DNA of 64,000 bases. Origin: Bimuria novae-zelandiae CBS 107.79 (taxonomy: Eukaryota; Ascomycota; Dothideomycetes; Pleosporales; Didymosphaeriaceae). The notes under the pieces are model-generated. The model had not been told where the DNA came from and searched no databases. It saw nothing but the letters and a program-made list of their open reading frames with translations. Each line of letters opens with the position of its first letter. The stretch's first letter is position 1. The DNA is taken from positions 165,774 to 229,773 of the forward strand of contig ML976706.1 in assembly GCA_010015655.1 (NCBI GenBank). The letters run 5' to 3'. Below are positions 46,876-58,882 of this stretch, in pieces. The translations under genes were made by a program, and so were the position numbers.

Positions 46876-47201
46876 TAGACCTCTCTACCGTAACCGTAGT
46901 GGGCTCAAACCGTCCGTAATACAGACTGTTGCAAGCCCTGCAAAGTACACCAAGCAGTGCTCAGAGGAGCTTGGTACTGGGTGTTTAGAGGGTACTTCGA
47001 GGTTGAAGCTCGATGACAGACCACATGAAGTACTAAAACCAAAGTTAAATGCCTACTTCCTCCACCGCTAACATCCTACTCTCCCCGTCTCCCCGTACAA
47101 GCATGACAACACACCACCTTACGCCCCTAATTCAACTCCCGCATCTAATCACCCTACGCTAAGTATCAGCTACAAAGCTCGTAATGTGCAATAAATTCCT
47201 C
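46876..47201. other. Junction between transposon island and gene-rich arm
   Basis: Unique, balanced-composition DNA. It includes a 22-bp segment (46914-46935) matching 14521-14542 in inverted orientation with one mismatch. Confidence 0.5.
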
Positions 47202-47519
47202 CTAAAGAGACTCACGCTTGCCTTCAACGCTCTCTTCCTCCCCAGCACCCTCCCTCTTCCCCTCCCTCGCCCACATCCAGCTCCCCATCTCTCTCCTCCC
47301 AACCCTCTCTCCCCCATCTCCATCGCCCTCCCTCCGTACTCCTTTCAATCCCTGCGCTTTGAGATCCACCGCCGACCCTTTCGGCGTCGCAAGATCCGCG
47401 GTGATGGCCTGCAGCCCGATATTCGAGTTCATCGAGGAAGACGGGGTTGTGTTGGAGACGCTGATGGAGGACGGGCGGCGCCGCTGGGTGGAAAGGATGT
47501 AGTAGGCGATTGGGGACAT
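47202..47519 (-). CDS. Small hypothetical protein, 105 aa
   Basis: An open frame whose ATG at 47519 sits in an optimal context (GCCACCATGTCC). The protein begins MSPIAYYILSTQRRRPSS, has a Ser/Thr-rich middle and ITADLATPKGSAVDLKAQG, and ends in a charged Gly/Glu/Arg-rich tail. No known domain. The start context and protein-like N-terminal half support a gene, but the C-terminal half is low complexity and the opposite strand is also open. Confidence 0.42.
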   Translation of the reverse strand: MSPIAYYILSTQRRRPSSISVSNTTPSSSMNSNIGLQAITADLATPKGSAVDLKAQGLKGVRREGDGDGGERVGRREMGSWMWAREGKREGAGEEESVEGKRESL

Positions 47520-49147
47520 GGTGGCTGGGCTATATGTTTGCTTGAGGAGGGGCGTTTGGGTGTGGTGGATGTAGTGAAGTGGATAAAGGAGGTTGCTGAT
47601 AAGAGGCGTTTGCGTTTGCGGGGTTAGGAGGGGGTTGTTGTCAAATCCTTCAAGAGATGAGGATGTTATGCTTCGGTGCGCTGTCAAAAGATAAGGTGTT
47701 GGTTGAAGTTGTTCGGCGGTTGTCGGATTATATGAGGAGGGCGAGGAGCTGCAAGAGGCGATTGCAGAACTTATGGCCGCCCTCGTCTTCCCCCACGGTC
47801 ATATTTGAAGGGTATCACAGGCATTCACACGTGGTCCTAAAGCAGCGCGGGATGTTGCTCTTTCCAGAGCCCATACCACTTAGCAAGCGATGACACAGTG
47901 CGATGTACACGCTTACCGATGAGAGATCATTTGATCGGTGGCCTAGTCCTGCGAGATGTCCTGCTATCTCCACTTCGTTGCATGCAATAGCTTCGATACG
48001 AGGACTCGATTGCTCACAGCTGTGACTTGGCGAAACCTGCTCCCATTGAACAAAGACTGCAGTGCTGTAGAGCAACATGAAGGACTCGCTTTTCCCTTTA
48101 GGTTGGCTCACATCCGTTCCCTGGCATATTGTTGCAGCAAAGCAGACCTCTCCACCCACAGCGTCGCCGCGAAACTCGCCGCTCTCCCACCTCGCTCACA
48201 TGAACTCGTAACAACCAAATCCTACTCCGCATACCGCATATTCGCCTGACCGTTCTATGCACGTGAAGTACCAAGTGACCAAGTTGCACAACTCGCCGAT
48301 GCCGTACCACCTTCCCCGAGCAATCCTCACTGCGTGAAGCGCAACGTCGTACATTTAGGGCTTAGCCCATCGATATCGTGGTGTTGTACAACGCACCGCG
48401 ACATCGTTACCAGCGTTTGTGCACGCACGGGCCGACGACTTCAATGCTGCGTGTAACCTCCGATGAAGGACGAGGGGTATTCGGCGAGTGAGCGGGTAGG
48501 AATGCCGCTGCTGGCACGGCTGCGCGTGCAACAGTTGCCTTTGGAGTGCATATTGTGCAACAATTGCTTTTTGAATGCAGATTAGTGCAACAGTTGCTTT
48601 TGGAGTGCAGATTTGGCGGTCAGCGGTCGGGGAAACGGTTGATGAAGCGCGGTGGGGTTGGAATTTGATCGAGGAGGGCTAAGGTGGGTAGCAAGCAGGA
48701 ACGATCGACGCACTACCAGTGTTGTACCGGCTCGGAACTTTAAAAACGTGGTCGGCATGCTGAACATCACGCATGTGGAGTGCATAGGTGAGGTCCGCTC
48801 TAGAGCACGTTAGCCGGACAAGGTTGTCAAGGAGATGCATTTGATGGTTCGAAGTATGATCGCAATGCCGTTATGAATCGTATTGGGCAGGCATACTCGC
48901 CTCGCTATCTGTGGACGTTCAGAAGTCCCGCCTATGCCGTCTATGCACTCCAACGCCACGCTTGATTCGTACATGGTGTTACATAAGAATGATGCCTCGC
49001 GTCTCGAGTAATCCGCGCTACGTCTCTCGAGCTCAATGTACATGAATAGGAAAACGACCATGTTCAATGTAGTCACACCCCGTGGTGCACAGCAACGTTG
49101 TACGTTGGCTAGTGTAAGGTTGATGTCCGGCGTCAGACAGACCTATC
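47520..49147. other. Intergenic, no gene seen
   Basis: About 1.6 kb of balanced DNA with short frames only. A short motif GTGCAACAGTTGC/TTTTGGAGTGCA is repeated about three times near 48528-48612. The right end is the 3' side of VPS54. Confidence 0.45.
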
Positions 49148-52100
49148 TCAGGCTGCTGATTCGCTGGCCTTTACTTCCGTGGAGTCTGGTTTCGCATCGT
49201 CTGCCTTCTCCGCCTTCTCTTCAATCTTCTTGCCGTCAGGCTCAATTTGGACGATCGCTTTCCCCTCGACAAGCTGTATGAGGTATGTGCCTGTGTTGCC
49301 AGCACCGTCAATGTGGCCGAGCTTAGCACTAAAGAGTTTCGCATCACGAAGGAGTCTATCCTAGTCAGCCCCCCTTCTTGCACCGTCCTCTGAAACACCA
49401 CATACCTTTGCTTTCCAGCGGCCGTCTTGACACCGGCATCCTTGAACACCCTTCCGATCTGATCGCGATAGCTCTCGAACACAGGGCCCATAATCATCCT
49501 CACCTGCATCTCATGCAGATACTTGTTGATGACTTTATGCAGCGTGACCGTTTCCTTGGTCAGCGTCTCCATATTTGGACTGACGTCTTTTTTCGCCTCT
49601 GCCTCGCTGTCCCATTCAATCTTTTTCAAATTACGCACGTGTATCGTCGCACGGTTGCTCATAATATCAATGAGCTTCTCGTGAATAGACTGCTGCTGGT
49701 CGTGAAGTAAGCGCTTCACATTATCGAACTCGGTTAGGCCAGATTTGTTGGCTGTGGCGTGGCGGCGTGCGCATTCGCGCAGATAGGGCAGGAGTGTGAT
49801 GATGAAGGAAAGGGTCTGTGAGGCGATCGCGAGATGCTTAGTGTTGATGTTCTTTAGTCCAGCTGAGTGCATGGCACCAGCACCGAGGATGAGCTGGCAA
49901 AGACGCGAATTGAAGAGCTTGATGTAGTCACAAAGAGCGGTTGAGACCTCGGAAGTCATGCTTGGCATGGCAGTGAAGAGAATTTCGAAGCGTTCGATGC
50001 CACGAATGACAACGGTGGACGAGTTGGAGATGATGTACTTCTCTTCGTCGACGTATGCAGGCGCTGGAGTCTTTTTCTCTGTTGACGTGCCATTGGTACC
50101 ATTGGTTTGAGAAGAGCCGTTAGTGGTGACTGCGTCGCTGACCTCGCCTAGTATGGAGCCTGCCTCTACCCATTCGGAAGGATCGGATTCCATGCCCTTC
50201 AATATTCTTGATAACACCTCTTTGTCGTGCTCGTCGAAGTCTTTTGGCTCCCATCGATCGGAGTCCATGGCTTTCGCCAAGCCTTGTTTCTCGTTGTCTC
50301 CGAACTTCGATACGAAATCAGTGATGTGGGTGTTGACAACACCCTTTAGCACCGCGCCAGAGCGACCAGATACCGCCTCACATTCATCAGCAAAAAGCCG
50401 GCAGAGGTTGAAGTAGCGGAGGAATCGATCCAGAGGTAGGTTGGTTGTGACTTCGGCGCGAACTTTTAAAAGCTTGGTGACTTGAGTCTGCGCAGCATCT
50501 ACAGCTTGGCCGAGGAGGCTTGACATGTCCAAAGCTTCCATGAGTTCTTCCTGCAAACCATTCATGTCCATTGGGTTCGACCCAGGCCCCATCGCACCGT
50601 CGATACTGCTCATGTAAGGACTTCTTGGTGGGGAGCGGAGGCCTCCGCTAGAGGCCGGCGGAGTGCTGACGCCGCTCGTAACGTCAAGAAGTACCTTTAC
50701 TTGTACACTCAACCGTCGTATTGCCTCACCAATGTCGGTGAAAATATTCGTGAAGAACTCCTCCGAATCAGCGGGATCCATCGCGCGTAGATTTCGCGCC
50801 AGAATCGAGTTTTTGTCTTGCTGGCTATAGCCGCGACCGCCGCGTGTGGAGACTGAAGTCATAGACTCAGCATCGTCATCTGTAGAGCTCGGCAAGTATT
50901 TTCGTATCAGTAACTTCATCTCGCGCACAATCGCATCCCGGAACGTAGCGCTGGCTTGATTCGTAAACTTAGACCCGCTTAGGCCAACAAGACTTGCACG
51001 TAAGTCCGAGCGGAACTGATTGCTTGTGGTCAAATACGCAGGCAGCGTTGACTTGAGCCGCTGATGATCTCCCCGGCCTCGTTGTGATGTCTTCGCCCAC
51101 CGTTCTAGTGTTCCACGATGTGGAACACGTTTGATGTGTTCGCGCAGATCCGTGAGAAGAGTCTCCACGAAACGTTGCTCGAAGCCCTTCCCGATGCGAA
51201 ACCTGAGTTGCTGCATACCCTCCGACACACCATCAAGCGCTCGAAGGTTACGAAGATCGACTAGCTTCGGGGGACATGGTGATTGTATCCATGATGTAGC
51301 TGAAGGGTCGTCTGTGTCCAAGGTGCCACAAATAAGCCTTTCCACGGACTCCAGACGAGCGATGGCCGAGTCGAGCTCGCCTTTGTCTACTGTCTCGTCG
51401 CATACAGATAAACCTGAGATCACTGCCTGTAGCTGGTCGGTTGCATGCGTGAGCTTCCGGAGGTTCTCGCGCCGCCGCTTCATGTCGACGATTTTGAGGC
51501 CTCCTATTGCCATCTGCTCGTCTAAGCGCTTGAGATCTTCCCGAAGAGTCTTAATCCTCTCTACAGACTCGGAAGCTTCTGACTGGAGTTCCCTCAATGA
51601 ACCGAGGGCAGCGAAGAACGATGTGGAGGCTGTGGATATTGAAGAAATCAAATGCACTTCCACCGTGTCCATGTACCATGACAGTTTCTCCTGCAGTATC
51701 GCGTTGGTCGCAAGCGCTTTCCGCCCAGGCGGCTGAGGCGCATCAAGCGATCCATTACCATCGTTCAGATCATCTCCGCTCTTTGTCCGTACTGGCCTAA
51801 CCACTTCCGATCTTTCGCTAACAATGTCGAATGTGCGGGGGTTTTCAAGGTGGAAGTTCTCTTCAAAATATACATTCGGTATTGTGGACAGTGGCGTAAT
51901 GGTCGGCAGCGCGCGTTTTGACCCGCTCGTGCGTCGTTTTGGTCTTTGAGGCGACCCCGATGGTGAGAACGCTGACGGGGAGGGCCTGGGTGTCGTAACT
52001 GGCCAGCCGGCGGTGAGACTGCGTTCTAGCGCATCGGCGAACTCATCCTTCTTAAAGGAATCCTTCCTCAGTATTGATGACGCATCCTCCGCCTCGGCCT

Positions 52101-52607
52101 TTGCGCGCTGGAAAGCTTCGTAGAGGTTGCCGACTTGCGACAGGTACGGATTGAACGCGGTCGGTTCGACGTGGGGTATGTTCGCGAGGGTCACGGGAGG
52201 TATGTCTCTGGTGGATGGCGGTCTATGGCTACCAGCCATGGCCGTCTGGGCGGTATGCGGCTGCATGCCAGTGCGCACGATTGGGGGCTGCAACAGCGTC
52301 GAGATGGCTTTGGAGGTCAGCAATTGCTATTTTCCTTCCGTTTGGGAGTATTCGTAGAATATATACCATTGTTGCTCTGCTGCTCCCTCACCGGTCCCAT
52401 GCTTCCTTTGAACGCCGTATCCAGCGCTCCTCCCACCGAATGTATCGAGCTCGACATGGACCCGCGACGTGGCTGATAGCGACCACCTGTCGAGTTTGGA
52501 CGGTTGGTCCATTCGTGGGGCTGGGGAAAGGGGAACTGGCCATGATTTGGGTTCGGTGACAGGAATTCGAAGCTCTCTTGGGACGACCGCCGGGGGGAGG
52601 ACGACAT
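49148..52607 (-). CDS. vps54: Vps54, GARP tethering complex subunit
   Basis: Three exons on the minus strand, 52607-52367, 52307-49406 and 49355-49148, with introns of 59 and 50 bp, give about 1116 aa. The small first exon (MSSSPRRSSQESFEFLS) and the last exon (KLFSAKLGHIDGAG..., ending KASESAA) sit outside the long central frame and are joined by canonical sites (GTATAT and GTATGT donors). The central part includes HVEPTAFNPYLSQVG, a helical region near residues 230-330 with LREDLKRLDEQMAIGG, a Ser/Pro-rich linker, and the C-terminal Vps54 domain. Family knowledge: Vps54 joins Vps51-53 in the GARP complex that tethers endosome-derived vesicles at the trans-Golgi. It is divergent from MCM5 across a 716-bp shared upstream region. 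Confidence 0.9.
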
Positions 52608-53323
52608 GTTCGCGGCGCAAGTCGCGTGGGTGGCCGAGGCATAGGGAGCGACAAAGCGGATCGCGAGGAAGCGCTATGACATGCCGAGCCGAAGGATCAG
52701 AAGCTAGAGTAATACCAATAGTGAGAAGAGCGAGAAGAATAGACAGAGCGACGTCCAGAGGCTATATTTGGTGGATATGCGGCGTGCTCACGCAGCGAAG
52801 CACCTCCGTGAATGATGGCCGCACCTTGGCAGGGATCAGCCGCCATCGACAAGGCTCCGAGCGCTGGGTCTAGCCTGAGGCTTGAGCCGCCGAGTGCGTT
52901 TTCCAGCAGGAACAGGACGCAGATCGGGGGTGAGGGAGATTGCAGAACCTGGGGAATTTGAAGATGTAAAATTTGGTAGATGGTAGCAGTAAATCTGAAT
53001 GTATGCGTGTGTAGTGGTGCGTTCTTCCGAATTCGTGAGTGAGCAGCCGGGTCGTGTTTGCCATGAACGTCTGTCTCCCCGAACTGGAAGGTACACATCA
53101 ACAGAAGCTTTACAGCCAGATACTTTAGCTGGCTCAAGATACTTCGAATTGATTTGCACTCCATATGGGAGAAATAGATGATCAATCGGGTACCCTACGC
53201 GCTAGGCCAAAAGCAGGCTTAATTGGCCTACGCGTGCTTTTCAGGAGCGCGTTTCGGCGCGTCGCCCCTCCAACCTCGCAACCACAGCACCCTACAACAC
53301 CACCAAACAACAACACATACGCA
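52608..53323. promoter_or_regulatory. Divergent promoter region of VPS54 and MCM5
   Basis: The 716 bp between the two start codons, with short frames only. The MCM5-proximal side carries an ACGCGT box (53230-53235). No other feature recognised. Confidence 0.6.
53230..53235 (+). promoter_or_regulatory. MluI cell-cycle box (ACGCGT) upstream of MCM5
   Basis: ACGCGT lies about 90 bp before the MCM5 ATG. In yeasts MBF binds this hexamer to drive G1/S transcription of replication genes. A related TACGCGCT lies at about 53195. The role here is inferred from sequence and gene identity. Confidence 0.55.
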
Positions 53324-55585
53324 ATGGCCGATAGACAGTCGACGTATACCGTGAGCGTATTTCCTAGCGACGTGGACGGTGACCGCCAGGATGCCGCCCC
53401 GACGCGCATCCAGAAAGCGCTGGTCGAGTTTGTGATGGATTTCCATCTGGACAATGTGTTCATCTACAGGTACATGCGACGCGCCCCAGCCTCAGAATAC
53501 GGCTAAACACCTCTATAGAGAGCAAATACGCGAAAATGTGCTTATCAAGCAGTACTACTGCGACATTGACATCGCACATCTCATCTCGTACGACGAAGAG
53601 CTGGCGCACAAGTTGACCCAGGAACCCGCCGAGATGATTCCTCTCGTACGTTTGGCGAATTTGCTAGCTATGCTGCCTCTGACTGTATACAGTTTGAAGC
53701 CGCCCTCAAGGAATGCTCACAGCGCATCGTTTACCCCTCACAAAAAAATATCCAGCTTCCAGAGCACCAACTGCTCCTTCACTCCTCGGCTGCCGAACTC
53801 TCAATCCGCGACTTGACAGCGGCACAGGTATCACGTCTTGTACGCATACCGGGCATCATCATTGGTGCATCGACCCTTTCGTCAAAGTCCACTACGCTCG
53901 CTATCCGGTGTCGGAATTGCCAGCACGAAATAATCATACCAGTATCAGGCGGCTTCTCGGGCGTCTCTCTGCCACGCACATGCAACCGCCCACGCGGCGA
54001 AAATGACGATAAATGCCCCCTAGACCCATTCTACGTCATGCACGAGCGCTGCCAATTCATCGACCAGCAAGTGATCAAGATGCAGGAAGCGCCCGATCAG
54101 GTCCCCGTCGGTGAACTGCCGCGGCACATTATGATCTCCGCCGACCGCTACCTCGCGAACCGTGTTGTCCCTGGCACAAGGTGCACTGTGATGGGTATCT
54201 ACTCCATCTACCAACAGAAAGGGTCCAAGAGGTCGCAGAATGCTGCGGTAGCTATCCGAAACCCGTACATTCGCGCCGTGGGTATCCATGCAGATGTGGA
54301 CCACACTGCTAAAGGCAACATGACGTTCACTGAGCAAGAAGAGCAGGAGTTCCTGGAGATGAGCAGACGACCAGACATCTACGAAACATTCGCTAAATGC
54401 ATCGCGCCCTCTATCTACGGCAATAAAGATATCAAGAAAGCTATTGCGTGCCTACTCATGGGAGGCTCAAAGAAGATATTACCAGATGGCATGAAGCTGC
54501 GTGGAGATATCAACGTCTTGCTTCTCGGTGACCCGGGTACGGCGAAGTCGCAGCTGTTGAAGTTCGTGGAAAAGGTGGCACCTATCGCCGTCTATACATC
54601 TGGTAAGGGTTCGTCGGCCGCCGGTCTGACAGCTTCCGTTCAGCGCGACCACAACACACGCGAGTTCTACCTCGAGGGAGGAGCCATGGTCCTAGCTGAT
54701 GGTGGCGTCGTTTGTATTGACGAGTTTGACAAGATGCGTGACGAGGATCGTGTTGCGATTCACGAAGCTATGGAGCAGCAAACAATCTCAATTGCGAAGG
54801 CAGGCATCACGACGATCCTCAATTCGCGAACATCCGTTCTCGCCGCCGCCAACCCGATCTTCGGCCGCTACGATGATATGAAGACGCCTGGAGAGAACAT
54901 CGACTTCCAGACCACCATCCTTTCGCGATTCGATATGATTTTCATCGTCAGAGATGAGCACGATAGAGGACGTGATGAGCGGATAGCGAAGCACGTCATG
55001 GGTCTCGCCATGGGCGGTCGTGGCACGGAAGAGGTAGTGCAGGCCGAGATCCCCATCGAAAAGATGAAGCGCTACATCTCCTACTGCCGATCAAAATGCG
55101 CGCCGCGTTTGTCACCTGAAGCGGCCGAGAAACTCTCCTCGCACTTTGTCAGCATCCGGCGACAAGTTCACGCTTCCGAGATGAACGCGAACCAGCGATC
55201 CTCCATTCCCATCACTGTGCGTCAGCTTGAGGCTATCATACGTATCACCGAGTCTCTGGCTAAGCTGTCACTTTCCCCTGTGGCTGATGAGTCTCACGTT
55301 GACGAAGCGATTCGTCTGTTCTTGGCTTCCACAATGGATGCAGTAACTCAGGGTGAAGGCCAAGCCTCCAAGGAGCTCATGGACGAGGTGAACAAGGTCG
55401 AAGAAGAGCTGCGAAGACGTATGCCGATAGGGTGGCAGGTCAACCTGTCAACGTTGAAGCGCGAGATGTGCGATGGAAAGGGCTACTCGGAGCAAGCTTT
55501 AGGCCGTGCACTGCACGTAATGGCCGCGAGAGAGACGATACAGTGGAGACATGGCCAGAGTGCTGTGTATAGGTCGAATATATAG
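53324..55585 (+). CDS. mcm5: MCM5, replicative helicase subunit
   Basis: Three exons, 53324-53469, 53519-53645 and 53693-55585, with introns of 49 bp (GTACAT...TATAG) and 47 bp (GTACGT...TACAG), give 721 aa, the usual MCM5 size. Features: a zinc-finger-like set beginning CRNC near residue 163, with TCNRP and KCPLDP following; Walker A GDPGTAKS near 370; Walker B CIDEFDKM near 432; arginine finger SRFD near 502; and a C-terminal winged-helix region. MCM5 pairs with MCM2 and MCM3 in the MCM2-7 ring that is loaded at origins and unwinds DNA at forks. Divergent from VPS54, with an MCB box upstream. All expected motifs are intact. Confidence 0.96.
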
Positions 55586-56219
55586 GTGGTGGTGGCGATT
55601 TAGTTGCACTCTCACGCGGCGTTGGGTATGTCGGCTGGCTTCTGGAAATGAGACAATGATGACGGGGCATATGTGAGTTCCGCGAAGGAAGATATATCTT
55701 TGCGCGTGACGCTGGATTATTGTACTGGCGTTAGGGTCTTACTGATTAGCACATAGCGCTTCTCGTCAATATACGAATGCATTACCATAATGTTCCATGG
55801 CATTTCCTGACATCTCGCGCTGCAATGGAGCCTCCGCACTCACCTACACTACGAGCCCAAGCACGCTTTGCCATCGCAAAACGGTATCGATGCCCATAGT
55901 CACTGTCTTGCCGACTTTCTGTAGTGCAGTCAGGGTCAAGCAAGCGGCAACATTGTGAGGGGTGCGACATTATGTCCTGACATTGTGAAAGCCATATTGT
56001 CCACAAGACTTCGCAATACCACCTCTTCCACTCCCTCAGCGCCCTGCACAATGCTCCTCCCCCCTGCTCCTACTTATAAGCCAACACCTCCCATTTCATA
56101 TTAGTCGAAACCAACAGCCTAACCTTAGTGACCGCACAACGCGGCGCATCCAGTCGACATACCTCCTTCGCCTCTCCCTCAGAAACCTTCGCAACCACAT
56201 CCTCCACCCGGAACACAAT
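55586..56219. other. Intergenic region upstream of the 591-aa gene
   Basis: Spacer between the MCM5 3' end and the next plus-strand gene. Short frames only. Confidence 0.5.
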
Positions 56220-57995
56220 ATGTCCGCCACCAACCTCCTGAACTTCGCCAACTTCTCGTCCGACCAGACCGCCACCATGACAGTCCCCGTGCACCCGTCC
56301 GCTCCCTCGTTCGAGGTCCACGCAGACGAAATCGATGCACACGTAAACGCCTGGCTCGACACCCTCGTCCCACATGTTCCCTTCGAAAAACTGGTTTTCT
56401 TCGACGCGGATATTATTGGGCTGACTCGAGCGACGTACTTCAATGGTCGGACGCTGAAGGGCTGCGAAGTGGTGAGTGCGAGTATGGTGTTCTGTTTGCC
56501 GAGTGGAGAGTTTTTGTATGAGAAGAAGGCGCTAGAGATGTTTGTTGAGGGTAGGGATAGGGGTTTGTGGGAGGAGTGTGTGTATTGGGGTCCGAAGTTT
56601 GAGATGGGTGGGAAGGTGGGTGAAGAGACCCGCGTCGGCTCAATTACGAAGGGCAAGCAGTCAGAGTCAGACAAGGCCTTCTATGACCTGTCATCGTATG
56701 TGACGACTGCTCAAGAGGAGGCTGGAGGAAATCTGTTCGAAGTTGAGGTTGGAGTGGTGCTTGAGGAGAACCCTTTTTTGGACGATGAGGCAGTGCTTGA
56801 GGAGCTGGCTCCTTTCCGCCTTTTTGATGGAACTCACACCCTTCCTGAAGCCTACGACGACGATGACTCTTCCGAACCGGTGGAACTCGCACTCTCAGAC
56901 GAAGACTCCGAGTCTGAAGCATCCTTCGGCTGCATCGGCGCAGCTGAGCACGACGAAACCATCGCCTCCTCGAACGCCGTCGCGAACGCAGTCGACACAC
57001 TGAGTGCCTTCGCCATGTACCAGCGCACCCCACCACAGACGATCATGCAGTTTGTCAAGCAAGTCGTTGCCGCGCCCGTCCTCACCACCACTCTCCCCTC
57101 CCGCTCCGTCTTCGTGCACTTCGAACGCGAGACTCTTCCCTTCCGCCGCCCCTTCTACGCCGGCCCACCGAAGTACTTCCCCAAGAAGTCTGCCCCTCCG
57201 CCACCCATCAAGATTCTCCCTTCCGCTTCCCTGTATCGGCAAGTCTATGTCCAGGCCCCAGGCGTCCAAGCTAGCCGAATTCGCTCCGCCACACGCGCCG
57301 CACCTCGCCGGGACCAGACCGTCGCTCTACACGCCCTGCAAGCCAACATCCGCGACGCGGGCCTCGTCTGGCCGACCTACGAGCACAATTGGGCGCCCCT
57401 CGCCGCGCTGCCACGGCCGCGTATGCGCGTGCACCCCCTGCAGCCAGTGGCGAGCGTGTGGCAGCCTATGCATCCGGAGATCAAGGCTATCCTGGAGACG
57501 GCGAAGCCGCTATTTCGCACAGTTATACATAGTGGCCCGGATTTTCCCCTGTCGTGGGATAATGTGGAATTTGGCTGGGAGAAGCCCAAGAGTCTGACGA
57601 GTCTGGATGCGTTGCGGATGCAGTCCGAGGCGTCATTCGAGTATGACGCTTCGGTGTACTCCCTCTCGAACGAGGACGCAGGCATGATTCCCGGTCCGCT
57701 GCGCGTGTGGAAGACTCCCTCGCCCTCGCCATCGGCGCATGAGGAGCAGGATGAATACGGATACCCAACCGCACCGGTGCCGTGGGCACAAGCGAAGTCT
57801 CTCTGGGATAGACGCGTGCAGTGGCCATCTTCGCGCGTGGTGCGCAATGCAGCCGGCAAGCTGGAGCTTGTGGATGCTTTTCCGCAGCCGAAGCCAGAGG
57901 TGCCGAAGGCGCGGGAGTCGTTGTTGCGGAAGCCGTGGACGTTTGTGAAGAAGTTGGTGACTGCTGCTACGAGGGAGCGGGAGTGGATTTCTTAG
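56220..57995 (+). CDS. Conserved-looking hypothetical protein, 591 aa
   Basis: One long intronless frame from ATG 56220. The N-terminal 130 residues look folded (EVHADEIDAHVNAWLDTLV, then FEKLVFFDADIIGLTRATYF). An acidic low-complexity patch follows near residues 219-242 (AYDDDDSSEPVELALSDEDS). After it comes a Pro/Arg-rich central section and a C-terminal part with several Trp-containing motifs (GWEKPKSL, PVPWAQAKSLWDRRVQW) ending RKPWTFVKKLVTAATRERE. No signal peptide, membrane segment or known domain recognised. Codon use and length support a genuine, probably lineage-restricted gene. Confidence 0.82.
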   Translation: MSATNLLNFANFSSDQTATMTVPVHPSAPSFEVHADEIDAHVNAWLDTLVPHVPFEKLVFFDADIIGLTRATYFNGRTLKGCEVVSASMVFCLPSGEFLYEKKALEMFVEGRDRGLWEECVYWGPKFEMGGKVGEETRVGSITKGKQSESDKAFYDLSSYVTTAQEEAGGNLFEVEVGVVLEENPFLDDEAVLEELAPFRLFDGTHTLPEAYDDDDSSEPVELALSDEDSESEASFGCIGAAEHDETIASSNAVANAVDTLSAFAMYQRTPPQTIMQFVKQVVAAPVLTTTLPSRSVFVHFERETLPFRRPFYAGPPKYFPKKSAPPPPIKILPSASLYRQVYVQAPGVQASRIRSATRAAPRRDQTVALHALQANIRDAGLVWPTYEHNWAPLAALPRPRMRVHPLQPVASVWQPMHPEIKAILETAKPLFRTVIHSGPDFPLSWDNVEFGWEKPKSLTSLDALRMQSEASFEYDASVYSLSNEDAGMIPGPLRVWKTPSPSPSAHEEQDEYGYPTAPVPWAQAKSLWDRRVQWPSSRVVRNAAGKLELVDAFPQPKPEVPKARESLLRKPWTFVKKLVTAATREREWIS

Positions 57996-58882
57996 ACTTT
58001 TGGATCTCGGCCTGACGGGTTTTGAGATTGGGGTTTGAGAAGTGCTCTGTGTGGAGTGAGAAGTGCGCTGAACGAGGACGTGTCTTAGGGTGATCCAGGG
58101 GGCAGATTGAGAAGCCACTGCGCTCGATGTGCTCCGGAGGGTCCTGGGACATGTGTTCCCAGTGGTGTGGGTACAGGGTCGGGTAACACAGGTCTATTTA
58201 GTATTGTCTTAGTCCCGTGTGTTACCCTAGGATAAGTAATACAGTGTCTGACTTATACTTACTTTGCACCTGACCGTCGGGCGCTTTCCTGAGACATGTA
58301 TTAATCATGTGCAGCGTTTTGTTACCTCTTGATGTTTCTATTATAATAAGTGATATTGTCTCCTGATGAATACGTTATTTGTAAATATGTCTTGTAATCT
58401 ACTCTCGTGTCGGTGGGCATGCTTTAAATCGTTCGATTCGCTTGTCGACAGGTGCACATAAATCTTCGTATGTCAAACAAGGTCAAAGAACAGCACATGT
58501 TTGTCGTCAGTCGTGACAGAATGGGCAAACATCTGAACCATACGAAGAGCTCGTTTCTAGTGAGGCATATGTCGAAGTTTTTCGATCTGACAGACCAACA
58601 TTAAACCCCTTTAAAATAATTATTAAAAAAAGCAAAATATATAAGAATATAGCACTTAATCTTCTCTTTTAGCTCTTAAATTTTTATAAAATAATATGAA
58701 ATATTGCGGTTCTAATGCAGCACTGTTAGATTGAAAAAACTATGGCGAATTCCTCACTAAAAACGAGCTCCTCATACATCTCATCACCACGCTAAACCCC
58801 CCTCGTACTAGCCGCCTGCCGCCACCAACCCAATTATACATATCCCACCACCCATGCATCCCCCACCCGCCTGACCACCAAA
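57996..58882. other. Intergenic, no gene seen
   Basis: Contains a degenerate repeat at 58220-58300 related to 60159-60230, a TA-rich stretch near 58600-58700, and the likely ribokinase promoter at the right end. Confidence 0.5.
58220..58285 (+). repeat. Degenerate repeat copy 1 (TGTTACCC...CTGACCGTC)
   Basis: Shares with 60159-60224 the ordered blocks TGTTACCC, AGGA, ATACAGTG, TTACTTTG/CTACTTTG and ACCTG.CCGTC in the same orientation, so both derive from one element, perhaps an LTR starting TGTTACC. Ends not defined. Confidence 0.5.

Noticed and set aside
47184..47627. 147-codon plus-strand frame opposite the 105-aa ORF
   Set aside because: Pro/Ser-rich low complexity and poorer start context than the minus-strand ATG; cannot both be real, and neither is certain.
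51131..51736. 201-codon plus-strand frame inside VPS54
   Set aside because: Antisense shadow of a conserved coding exon; Ser/Arg-rich composition typical of mirrored frames.
56096..57859. Several long minus-strand and alternative-frame ORFs over the 591-aa gene
   Set aside because: High-GC coding DNA leaves other frames open; the full-length plus frame starting at 56220 explains the region.
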